Of a stretch of DNA of 64,000 nucleotides, positions 37,266 through 44,754 are shown in pieces. Positions within the stretch are counted from its first letter, which is position 1; each line of letters begins with the position of its first letter. The position numbers were made by a program, and so were the translations under genes. A model generated the notes under the pieces. The model saw nothing but the letters and a program-made list of their open reading frames with translations, searched no databases and had not been told where the DNA came from. The DNA is from Pseudoalteromonas sp. N1230-9 (GTDB taxonomy: Bacteria > Pseudomonadota > Gammaproteobacteria > Enterobacterales > Alteromonadaceae), in contig NZ_CP090419.1 in assembly GCF_032716425.1 (NCBI RefSeq), positions 1,986,001-2,050,000 of the forward strand. Reading direction: 5' to 3'.

Positions 37266-38990
37266 ATGCAACCACAACATATTGCAGAGCTAATTTTATC
37301 TGGCTTTCGCAATCACTATAAACTTTTTCAAGCAATAACAGCTAAAGCCCCCTATGCCTTTGCTCAGCAAAATTGGCAAAAGATTAATGAAATTAGCAAA
37401 CTCAGGATCAGCCATTACGATGATCGGGTAAACGAAACAATTACAAAACTAAAATCGTTAAACGAGCAACAAATCATCGAGCTTGATCAAACATGCTGGT
37501 TAGAAACCAAGCAAATCTATCAACATTTTTTAAGTTTCCACCCACAAGCAGAGCTTGCCGAAACATTTTATAACTCCGTTTTTTGTCGACTATTTCATCG
37601 TCGCTACTTTAACAATGATTTTATTTTCGTCGAAGCAACACTCGCTGATGCACCTGCGCTTCCTGTTGAGGCTGAGTATAGAAGCTATTTTCCTGTTGTT
37701 GATGGCTTAAGACCGACTATTCGTAAAATCATCACCCAATTTGATTTTAAAGCGCCATTTGTGGATTTAGAACGCGACATCCGCCTATTGGTAAAGGCCT
37801 TTTATAAACAAGCACCCGATACACACCATCAAGCGTGGCAAATGCGTTTTGATATCCTGCAAGCACCTTTTTACCGTAATAAAGCTGCCTACATTGTTGG
37901 TCGTGTGGTGTCACAAAGTGGTGTGCAGCCTTTCATTATTGCTGTTTTACATCATGAAGACAAAGGCTTGTATCTGGATGCGCTACTGACCAAGTCATCA
38001 CAAATGCGAGTTATTTTTGGCTTCGCACGTGCTTATTTCATGGTTGAAACCCATGCGCCATCGGCACTCGTTCGCTTTCTAAACCAACTTATGCCAAATA
38101 AGACCTTAGCGGAACTATACAATGCTATTGGCTTTCACAAACAAGGCAAGACAGAATTCTATCGTGAATTTTTAAGTCACTTAAACCATTCTAAAGACAA
38201 CCTCGTTATAGCCCCAGGTACACCGGGGATGGTGATGATGGTATTCACCCTCCCCTCGTTTGGTTACGTATTCAAAGTGATTAAAGACACCTTTGGCGAA
38301 AGCAAACCGTTTGGCCGTGATACCGTATTGAAACGCTACCAACTCGTTAAAAGCCATGACCGCGTTGGTCGAATGGCAGATACAATAGAGTATTCGAACG
38401 TCGTATTTCCTCTTGCTCGCTTTGATAGTAAATTACTAGAAGAGTTACATAAAACAATTGGCTCTTCGATGATTATTGAGGGCGAGTGGCTGATTATTAA
38501 ACATTTATATATTGAAAGGCGAATGACCCCCCTTAATATGTACCTTGAGAATGCCACTGAGCAACAAGCGTTTGAAGCCATTGAAGAATACGGCCAAGCT
38601 CTAAAAGAAATGATTGCCGTCAACATTTTTCCAGGTGACATGCTATTAAAAAACTTTGGGGTGAGTAAACACAATCGCGTTATTTTTTACGATTACGATG
38701 AAGTTCAGTATTTAACTGATATGAACTTTAGAGCATTGCCAAAAGCAAAATCATATGATGATTATTTAACAAATGAGCAAAGCTACTCAGTTGCGCCACA
38801 AGATGTTTTCCCTGAACAATTATGCACCTTTGTCACGGCAAACCCTGTATATAAGCAATACTTGCTGAGTACTCATCCAGAGCTTGAAGACCCAGAGTTT
38901 TGGCAACAAGCGCAAAAGAATATAAAACAAGGCAAGGTGAGTCATATTTACCCGTACCCTGCCGGACAACGGTTTATCCATTATTGGTAA
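37266..38990 (+). CDS. aceK: Isocitrate dehydrogenase kinase/phosphatase
   Basis: AceK phosphorylates and dephosphorylates isocitrate dehydrogenase, directing carbon to the glyoxylate bypass. The 574-residue protein matches the family length. It shows APGTPGMVMMVFTLPS (the AceK ATP-binding loop, about 317-332), YVFKVIKDTFGESKPFGRD and the catalytic-core stretch GDMLLKNFGVSKHNRVIFYDYDE. No aceA or aceB genes are adjacent, so aceK stands apart from the classical aceBAK operon. It is followed 16 bases later by a LysR gene. Confidence 0.95.
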   Translation: MQPQHIAELILSGFRNHYKLFQAITAKAPYAFAQQNWQKINEISKLRISHYDDRVNETITKLKSLNEQQIIELDQTCWLETKQIYQHFLSFHPQAELAETFYNSVFCRLFHRRYFNNDFIFVEATLADAPALPVEAEYRSYFPVVDGLRPTIRKIITQFDFKAPFVDLERDIRLLVKAFYKQAPDTHHQAWQMRFDILQAPFYRNKAAYIVGRVVSQSGVQPFIIAVLHHEDKGLYLDALLTKSSQMRVIFGFARAYFMVETHAPSALVRFLNQLMPNKTLAELYNAIGFHKQGKTEFYREFLSHLNHSKDNLVIAPGTPGMVMMVFTLPSFGYVFKVIKDTFGESKPFGRDTVLKRYQLVKSHDRVGRMADTIEYSNVVFPLARFDSKLLEELHKTIGSSMIIEGEWLIIKHLYIERRMTPLNMYLENATEQQAFEAIEEYGQALKEMIAVNIFPGDMLLKNFGVSKHNRVIFYDYDEVQYLTDMNFRALPKAKSYDDYLTNEQSYSVAPQDVFPEQLCTFVTANPVYKQYLLSTHPELEDPEFWQQAQKNIKQGKVSHIYPYPAGQRFIHYW

Positions 38991-39006
38991 ACACTAAGGA
39001 CATGCA

Positions 39007-39945
39007 ATGAATATAAGTAAAATAGATTTAAACTTACTTGTTTACCTCGATACGCTGCTTAGGGAGTGTAATGTAACAAAAGCAGCCAACCAGCTGAGTA
39101 TAACTCAGCCAGCAATGAGTAACGGCCTCAAGCGTCTTCGCAATTTATTTAACGATCCTATCTTAGTTCGCACCAGTGAAGGTATGGTTCCAACTGAACG
39201 TGCTAAAGAACTGCAACCTGTGATCCGCGGCATTTTAATGACGTTAGAAGAAACGCTTGCTCCTAACCGCGAATTTGAAGCATCGCAAAGTAAGCGAGTC
39301 TTTCGTATCATGGCCAGTGACTACGCTGCAAGCACCCTCGCACCACGCTTACTGAGTAAATTACACGAAGAAGCACCGGATACAACACTCGATATCTTAA
39401 CACCAAGCGATGTGACCTTTCATGATGTTGAAAACGGTAAAGTTGATATGGCTATAAATCGCTTTGAAAACTTACCACAATCATTTCATTATAAGCAGAT
39501 TTGGAAAGATAGCTTTTGTTGCTTAGTAAAAGCCGATAATCCTATTATTGAAGACTTTAGCCTTGATAGCTATTTAAAAGCCCGCCATATCTGGGTAAGT
39601 AAAACAGGCTTTGGTGTTGGCGTGGGTATGGACCCTAAAGATGTGCAAAAGCTTGGCTGGGTAGATGAAGCACTTGCTCATTTTGGTAAGCACCGTAATA
39701 TTGCAACCTTCACACGTAACTACCACGTAGCCATTCACTTAGCAAAAGAACAAAACCTAGTTGCAACTCTGCCTTCAAAAGCAGCCAATATATACCTAGA
39801 TGACCCTGGTTTAACGATTCTTGAGCCACCCTTCCCAATTCCTCCATTTGAACTCGATATGATCTGGAGCCCTTTATTACACCGTGATGCCAGTCATATA
39901 TGGTTACGTCAAAAAGTGGCTGAAGTCGCAGATGAGCTTAAGTAA
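39007..39945 (+). CDS. LysR-family transcriptional regulator
   Basis: The 312-residue protein begins DLNLLVYLDTLLRECNVTKAA and has the winged-helix recognition segment QLSITQPAMSNGLKRLR (about 27-45). A PBP2-type effector domain follows (about 90-300). The DLNLL start and high identity of the HTH to NodD/LeuO/PcpR-like regulators place it in that branch. It starts 16 bases after aceK with no terminator between, so it may be cotranscribed and report on central carbon status. The target genes are not known. Confidence 0.88.
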   Translation: MNISKIDLNLLVYLDTLLRECNVTKAANQLSITQPAMSNGLKRLRNLFNDPILVRTSEGMVPTERAKELQPVIRGILMTLEETLAPNREFEASQSKRVFRIMASDYAASTLAPRLLSKLHEEAPDTTLDILTPSDVTFHDVENGKVDMAINRFENLPQSFHYKQIWKDSFCCLVKADNPIIEDFSLDSYLKARHIWVSKTGFGVGVGMDPKDVQKLGWVDEALAHFGKHRNIATFTRNYHVAIHLAKEQNLVATLPSKAANIYLDDPGLTILEPPFPIPPFELDMIWSPLLHRDASHIWLRQKVAEVADELK

Positions 39946-40143
39946 CATTTTACCTATTAATTTGTAATTATTGCTGATGTTTGCTTTAACGAGGACACAT
40001 CAGCCCCTTTCTTATCTCTTTATAATTTCACAAGTCATTGAAAATAAAACCCTTATAAATAATTAACGACTATGGAACGTGTCTTGCTCTAATTTATGTG
40101 CATTGTTTTTAAGTTATTAAATTTAAATTTTAAAGAGGTCATT

Positions 40144-40587
40144 ATGCAAACACATCAAGGACATGACGTTCATCATATTGCAGATATCATTCAAGTTATG
40201 AACAGTGGTATCGATTTTTATGAAAAAGCACAGGAAAAGGTTGAAGATCCAGCCATAATTGCACTATTTCAACGCATGATAGATGCTCGTAAAGTAAGCA
40301 TAGAGCGCTTACAACCTTACGCCATCAATGAAACTGGTGAACGCGAAAATGGCTCTGCATTTGCTGTAGAAGCACGTAAAGCCTATACCGCGTTAATTAC
40401 TAAACTTGGCGCTGATAAAGATAAAACCTACGTTGATGAGCTTGAAGAAGTTGAAGACAAAACACTTGCTGAAATTAAGCACGCACTCGACAAGCCTCAG
40501 CCACACGACTGTGAAGCAGCGTTATCAAAAACACTGCTAACTATTCAAAGCTGTCACGCTGAAATGAGTAAGCTTAAAAAACACTAA
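40144..40587 (+). CDS. Four-helix-bundle stress protein of the PA2169/DUF2383 family
   Basis: ATG 40144 follows an AAAGAGGT ribosome site; an upstream ATG at 40096 would give a poor 16-residue extension. The 147-residue protein is all-helical and acidic. It has the ferritin-like pattern of the family (DIIQVMNSGIDFYEKAQEKV; ALFQRMIDARKVSIERLQPY; EDKTLAEIKHAL; LLTIQSCHAEMSKLK). Related proteins are induced in stationary phase or stress and are of unknown function. A terminator follows. Confidence 0.8.
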   Translation: MQTHQGHDVHHIADIIQVMNSGIDFYEKAQEKVEDPAIIALFQRMIDARKVSIERLQPYAINETGERENGSAFAVEARKAYTALITKLGADKDKTYVDELEEVEDKTLAEIKHALDKPQPHDCEAALSKTLLTIQSCHAEMSKLKKH

Positions 40588-40601
40588 CTTGCTAACTAAT
40601 C

Positions 40602-40625
40602 AAAGCCCAGTTCAGCTGGGCTTTT
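40602..40625 (+). terminator. Terminator of the four-helix-bundle gene
   Basis: AAAGCCCAG (40602-40610) pairs with CTGGGCTTT (40616-40624) around a 5-base loop. The T run after the stem is short and is partly in the stem (CTTTTATC). Confidence 0.7.
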
Positions 40626-41030
40626 ATCTATTTAGATATTGGTTTGTATTTTCCCTGAAAATTTAACAATTAGATTTGGGTATCATCTGAAAGACAACTA
40701 AGAACTAATTCACCATCCGTAGTTCGTTCTTTGCCAAAGTTCGGCTAAGGTCCAATAACTGACCAACAAGCACGACTCGTTACTGCCCCACTTCGTGTTA
40801 ACGCAATAGCTCTAGAACTCTGCATCAAACGAACATTGAATATTTTCTTTTGATATAGTTTTTATATTTAGAATTGCAACTTTCCCCCATATTCAGGAAA
40901 ATTAGTAATTTGCGTATATTTATCGTCAGACTATTTCACCAATCTTAAAAGACCTTATTAACTAGCAAAAGGTCAGCTAATTTGTTAAAAACGTAGTAAT
41001 CAGAAAAGTGAGCTGTTTTGTTGTAAAAAT
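40626..41030. other. Gene-free AT-rich region before the integron-type cassette
   Basis: About 400 bases with no gene, repeat or clear promoter that I can support. Near its end a GTTAAAA (40984-40990) stands 47 bases before the phospholipase-D-like start and is a candidate 5' recombination junction of the cassette. That assignment is speculative. Confidence 0.4.
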
Positions 41031-41810
41031 ATGCGCGATGAGTGCACTATTAAAATGTTAGCATTCAATTGGAGTCATGTGAAAAATTCAAAAAATTTAA
41101 ACGAATTCCAAATCGAAAATGATGGGACGTTGGATTATCTAAAATTAGAAGATAATAGTACTTCGACAGAACAAGGTATTTCTGTTTATTTTAGAAATAT
41201 TGAGGAAAACCTTGTTAAATACATTGAGCAAGCACCTGCCGTGTTTGGTGCTGTAGCTTGGCTTACTAGTAACAACATACTTGATTCTCTAGCTAAGGTT
41301 GAAAATGTTCAAATCATTGTTCAAAAGGAAGATTTCCTTAAGCCTGACACTGGCTACATAGATCCAGAAAGTTGGAAATCTAAGCTCCATGGAAAATACT
41401 CTAAGTTAAAGTGCTCAATACATCGTGGTGAGTTTGAATACTGGATCTTAGGTGCTACATCTCTTGAAAGTGACTACTCGTTAGATCCTGTAAGGTGCTT
41501 TGGTAACTATAATTTTAAAAAGTTACCTGCTTTTCCGAGAATGCATAATAAATTTTTGGTTTTTGCAAATGTTGAAGTAGTAATGGACTGTGGTATGTAT
41601 CCAGTCCATGTAATTAAACCATATGCAGTTTGGACTGGTTCATTCAATTTCTCAGAAAATGCAACTAACTCTTTAGAGAATAGTTTGTATATTACAGACA
41701 AAAAAATAGTCAATGCTTACTTTAAAGAGTACACACAAATAGCGGCTGTTTCTGAAAAATTAAATTGGGATTCAAAATGGATAAAACCAGAATGGCATGT
41801 GGGAGTGTAA
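41031..41810 (+). CDS. Phospholipase-D-like (HKD) protein carried on an integron-type cassette
   Basis: The 259-residue protein ends with a single PLD-type half: MHNKFLVF with His172 and Lys174, then TGSFNFSENATNSLEN (Gly203, Asn206). The usual Asp of HxKxxxxD is replaced by Ala. One HKD motif implies a dimer, as in Nuc-type nucleases. Without a signal peptide it is probably a cytoplasmic nuclease or phosphodiesterase rather than a lipase. Start is uncertain: ATG 41031 has no good ribosome site, and ATG 41055 is also in frame. Its stop is ten bases before the attC site at 41821, the typical cassette arrangement. Confidence 0.75.
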   Translation: MRDECTIKMLAFNWSHVKNSKNLNEFQIENDGTLDYLKLEDNSTSTEQGISVYFRNIEENLVKYIEQAPAVFGAVAWLTSNNILDSLAKVENVQIIVQKEDFLKPDTGYIDPESWKSKLHGKYSKLKCSIHRGEFEYWILGATSLESDYSLDPVRCFGNYNFKKLPAFPRMHNKFLVFANVEVVMDCGMYPVHVIKPYAVWTGSFNFSENATNSLENSLYITDKKIVNAYFKEYTQIAAVSEKLNWDSKWIKPEWHVGV

Positions 41811-41820
41811 GTATTAAAAT

Positions 41821-41914
41821 GCTAACAAGCACTGTAAACGGAACTCGAACAGTTGGCTCCGCTTCGCTCCACATTTTAGCCAACGATTCTCGTCCGCTTA
41901 AGTGGGCGTTAGAA
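41821..41914 (+). other. attC recombination site (integron cassette 59-base element)
   Basis: About 94 bases with the classical attC layout. The outer arms CTAAC (41822-41826) and GTTAG (41908-41912) pair. Three unpaired bases follow on each side, then CACT pairs with AGTG (41901-41904). Spacers of 5 and 4 bases then leave one extrahelical base before CGGA (41839-41842) pairs with TCCG (41893-41896). The centre forms a 7-bp stem GTTGGCT/AGCCAAC. The 3' part CGCTTAAGTGGGCGTTAG resembles Vibrio and Shewanella superintegron sites. Cleavage is expected between G41908 and T41909. No attI, integrase or second attC was found. Confidence 0.85.
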
Positions 41915-41948
41915 CTTAATCGAGCTACGAACAATACAAGGAGCCCAC

Positions 41949-42347
41949 ATGGCTGAGGTAATAGAAGAAAATACATTATTAGAGTCAGCAACCGTGAGTT
42001 TATTACGTGTTCAAGAGTTCGACGTAGATCAACTACCTAGAGTTAATGAGCTAGGGAGCTCACTGAATTTTCAAAATTCAATTGAGCCGGCAAAACGGCT
42101 GATATCTTTGTATAAAAGATTGTCTACAACAGCGCTTGAAGATTTTCCTGATAACGTATTAACACAAATCAAGCAGCAGTGTGATGCAGGCTACCAAATA
42201 AATACTCTAAAATGTTTTTGTCCACAGACGGGTTATAAACATAACTCGCCTTTGTCCAAAAACGAGTTTATCCTACAGTCTGCTTATCGCGAATATAAGA
42301 CTGTCAGATTTTATCAAGGCCTACCAATAAAGCCTGACAGGATATAG
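41949..42347 (+). CDS. Hypothetical protein directly after the attC site, possibly truncated
   Basis: ATG 41949 has an excellent AAGGAG site and starts 41 bases after the attC cut point, the usual distance in a cassette array. The 132-residue protein (MAEVIEENTLLESATVSLLRVQEF...) is mixed helical and acidic-then-basic. It has no signal peptide or membrane segment, and I recognise no family. No attC follows it before the convergent GNAT gene 43 bases away, so if it was a cassette its 3' end is lost. The C-terminal 20 residues may come from joined flanking sequence. Confidence 0.55.
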   Translation: MAEVIEENTLLESATVSLLRVQEFDVDQLPRVNELGSSLNFQNSIEPAKRLISLYKRLSTTALEDFPDNVLTQIKQQCDAGYQINTLKCFCPQTGYKHNSPLSKNEFILQSAYREYKTVRFYQGLPIKPDRI

Positions 42348-42390
42348 TTAAAGTTGATGATAACTAAGCACCCAAAAAAGAGCGATTCAA

Positions 42391-42840
42391 CTATTTAACA
42401 TCAAGCTCCATTACAACACCATCTTCATCGTCTTCTTCCGTCACAACAAAACCAAACTGTGAATAGAATTTACGCATCACATGATGACCTGGCATGTAGA
42501 GTATGGTTATTTTTTTACACTCTGGAATAACTTTCATCTCGTTAATTACTAATTCTGTTGCGATTTTACCTATACCTTGGCCTTGATATTTTACATCAAC
42601 CATAAACTGAGCAATGTAAAACTCATCAGGGAGTCCTTCTTCAAGTTCTTGGTAGTATTGAATAAAACCGACGACTTCATTTTCGCGATATATTGCTCGA
42701 TTAACATAATGAGGATAAAAGCTAGATTCAGCGATAGACTCTGAATTTAACGCGACGTAATCCTCTTGCTCTTTAGTTATTTCTAAGTGAATTACATCCA
42801 CCCAATTGTCCTTCGTAACATCACGCAAAGTAACGTTCAT
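42391..42840 (-). CDS. GNAT-family N-acetyltransferase
   Basis: The 149-residue protein has the GNAT acetyl-CoA-binding loop (VDVKYQGQGIGKIATELV, about 83-100), with the Q-x-x-G-x-G/A motif readable as QGQGIGK. A MRKFYSQFGFVVTEED segment follows (about 122-137). The N-terminal TLRDVTKDNW and a Tyr/His-rich middle resemble BltD/diamine acetyltransferases, but the substrate is unknown. It is transcribed alone. Confidence 0.82.
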   Translation of the reverse strand: MNVTLRDVTKDNWVDVIHLEITKEQEDYVALNSESIAESSFYPHYVNRAIYRENEVVGFIQYYQELEEGLPDEFYIAQFMVDVKYQGQGIGKIATELVINEMKVIPECKKITILYMPGHHVMRKFYSQFGFVVTEEDDEDGVVMELDVK

Positions 42841-42950
42841 AAACTTCCCTTTATATTCTTTTCAAGAAAAGTATATATATGGGTAAAGTGAATAAAAACA
42901 ATGCTTAATTAGAGGATAAGCCTTTGAGTGTGTGCGGCAACTTTTAGTTA

Positions 42951-43020
42951 AAATCGCTTGGTAGATAGATCACCCAGTTCCTTTGGAAATCAAGTTCTAG
43001 GGATCTACATCAAGCGATTT
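42951..43020 (-). repeat. Long imperfect inverted repeat (16-bp stem) after the catalase-like gene
   Basis: AAATCGCTTGGTAGAT (42951-42966) pairs with ATCTAC (43003-43008) and CAAGCGATTT (43011-43020), with an AT bulge. A 36-base loop contains a smaller TTCC-TTT-GGAA hairpin. On the minus strand TTTTAAC follows the stem. It begins nine bases after the catalase-like stop, so it may terminate that gene, or be a small mobile or REP-type element. Confidence 0.6.
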
Positions 43021-43028
43021 AGTATGGT

Positions 43029-44006
43029 TTATTGCCCCGTTAAACGCTTAGCAAATGAAATAGCATAGGCTGTTGAGCGTAGCTTAAGTACTTTGTCATC
43101 ACTTGGCATAAAGCCTTTAGACAATAGATTTGGGTCATAATTTGTGAGGTCGCAGCCTGATTCGCCCGTAGATTCTATCGTAAGCTTTCCTAAATTAATT
43201 GTTGTGCGATCAACAGGCCAACGAACTGAAGGATCGGTTAATGCATCACCCTGCTCGGCTAACTCTGCTTGAAAACGATAATGAACCTTCCCTTTTGCTA
43301 AATCCTCTTCAAGCCGCTTTGCAAGAAATGACTTGGGTAATGTTTTCATTTCCTCTTCTGTTAGCACTTGTTCTGGCTCTTCTGGCACCATAGTCCACCT
43401 AAAGGCATGCTTAGCGCCCTTTTCATCAACCATGTAAAAGGTATGCACACCAAAATAACGCGAAGACACATACGATGCAGGCGGATTATGGCTTTGTAGC
43501 CAATTAAACTGCCCTAAGGTACTCGGGTGTTGTTGCCTGTATGCTTTCACTTTTGCAAAATCGATTTGACCCGTTTTTTCGTCAGGTAATAAAGTGCTTA
43601 GCAAACCAAAAAATGCTTCAGGGCTGTTACCTGCAAAAACAGGCGTGGTAAGCCCTGCGATATTGTGCACATCGCCATTTTCTAGCACAAACTGCACCCC
43701 CATACCACGTGGTGAACGTGATGTTTCATCAGCGTGAGGGTTACCACCGCCCATAGAAAAACGGATATTCGCTTTAGACGGCGCATTAAATAAAGGGCTG
43801 ATTGAATACTGTTTTGCGGCTTGATTAGGTGTAAATGTGCCGACAGCGCACACACCTTTGGCGTGACCTTTTCTGATACCTGGCTGCTTACCCGAGAGCT
43901 TCTCAAATAAATTTATGAAATCTTGCCCATTTACTGATTGCTCCGCAAAACTTGCTGTGGGTATAACAAGACATACAGCACAAACCAAAGACTTAATTTT
44001 TAGCAT
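43029..44006 (-). CDS. Periplasmic catalase-like peroxidase (SrpA type)
   Basis: The 325-residue protein has a signal peptide (MLKIKSLVCAVCLVIPTASFAEQ), unlike cytoplasmic catalases. It shows a shortened catalase core: GHAKGVCAVGTF with the distal His, SPRGMGVQFVLENGDVHN, GQFNWLQSHNPPASY, and the C-terminal RSTAYAISFAKRLTG with the heme-ligand Tyr. Lacking the tetramerisation and NADPH-binding parts of full catalases, it belongs to the catalase-related peroxidases. It likely detoxifies peroxide in the periplasm. Transcription is from a 289-base AT-rich gap shared with exbD. Confidence 0.88.
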   Translation of the reverse strand: MLKIKSLVCAVCLVIPTASFAEQSVNGQDFINLFEKLSGKQPGIRKGHAKGVCAVGTFTPNQAAKQYSISPLFNAPSKANIRFSMGGGNPHADETSRSPRGMGVQFVLENGDVHNIAGLTTPVFAGNSPEAFFGLLSTLLPDEKTGQIDFAKVKAYRQQHPSTLGQFNWLQSHNPPASYVSSRYFGVHTFYMVDEKGAKHAFRWTMVPEEPEQVLTEEEMKTLPKSFLAKRLEEDLAKGKVHYRFQAELAEQGDALTDPSVRWPVDRTTINLGKLTIESTGESGCDLTNYDPNLLSKGFMPSDDKVLKLRSTAYAISFAKRLTGQ

Positions 44007-44295
44007 TTATCCATCCTTTTAACTTAGTTACATCGAGATGACCTAACAAAGCTTATTATGATTTCATTAAAGTTAATAAAAAAAACTCCACCAACAAAAA
44101 CGCTACAAACATTTAATAAACTTAGAATAATTATTTAACTACCGTATTTTTAAAAGCTGCTAACTTTAAATTTAGGATCCGAAAACTGCTGTGGCGCCCA
44201 GCAATTTAAAAATAATCCGTGTTCATAACACGACTGTGGCTAGTGCACTTAATCATAAATTTTGTGTCTTGGCCAAAAACAACAAGGACCTAATT

Positions 44296-44694
44296 ATGGT
44301 GAAACAACATAAAAAGACCACTGCAAACGCTGATGTAGATATGACCCCCATGCTCGATATTGTGTTTATCTTGCTTATATTTTTTATCGTAACAACCTCG
44401 TTTGTTAAAGAGCGCGCAATTGAAGTTAATCGCCCTTTGGCAAAACCAACTCTTGATAACCCGAAAAAACAAGCGCAATTTACTATCACTGAAAATGATA
44501 GTATTTACTTTGCAAACCGGCTTATAACACCAGAGCAGATAATCGCTAACCTCGCGTTATTTGCCGCACAATTTGAAATGACAAATGTGCAAGTTACAGC
44601 GAGTGAGCAAAGTAGTCACAAAACCTTGGTCACCTTGCTTGATAAAATAAAACAGTATCAAGATGTTCCAATCTCTATAAGCACGTCTTTATAA
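44296..44694 (+). CDS. exbD: Orphan ExbD-type biopolymer transport protein
   Basis: ATG 44296 was chosen because an AAGGA site lies seven bases upstream; an in-frame GTG at 44191 would add 35 unlikely residues. The 132-residue protein has a single membrane helix with the key aspartate (VDMTPMLDIVFILLIFFIVTTSF, Asp near 24) and a periplasmic C-terminal domain, the standard ExbD layout. ExbD works with ExbB and TonB to energise outer-membrane receptors, but no exbB or tonB is near. It is convergent with a TonB-dependent receptor gene. Confidence 0.9.
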   Translation: MVKQHKKTTANADVDMTPMLDIVFILLIFFIVTTSFVKERAIEVNRPLAKPTLDNPKKQAQFTITENDSIYFANRLITPEQIIANLALFAAQFEMTNVQVTASEQSSHKTLVTLLDKIKQYQDVPISISTSL

Positions 44695-44696
44695 CT

Positions 44697-44719
44697 AAAA
44701 AAGGGCCTAACGGCCCTTT
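44697..44719 (-). terminator. Terminator of the TonB-dependent receptor gene
   Basis: AAAGGGCC (44700-44707) pairs with GGCCCTTT (44712-44719) around a TAAC loop. On the minus strand a run of six T residues follows. It may also affect exbD from the other side. Confidence 0.8.
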
Positions 44720-44754
44720 GCAAGTTTATAATAATAAAGGAATCTAAAGGGAGT

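Noticed and set aside
41765..41991. Short frames across the attC site on both strands
   Set aside because: They run through a palindromic recombination site, overlap the phospholipase-D-like gene and have no ribosome site of their own.
42348..42390. A second attC site after the ORF at 41949
   Set aside because: Only a 6-bp AGTTGA/TCAACT pair is present; the paired arms and central stem of attC are absent.
44191..44295. Upstream GTG extension of the exbD frame
   Set aside because: The extra 35 residues lack family similarity, and ATG 44296 has a good AAGGA site.
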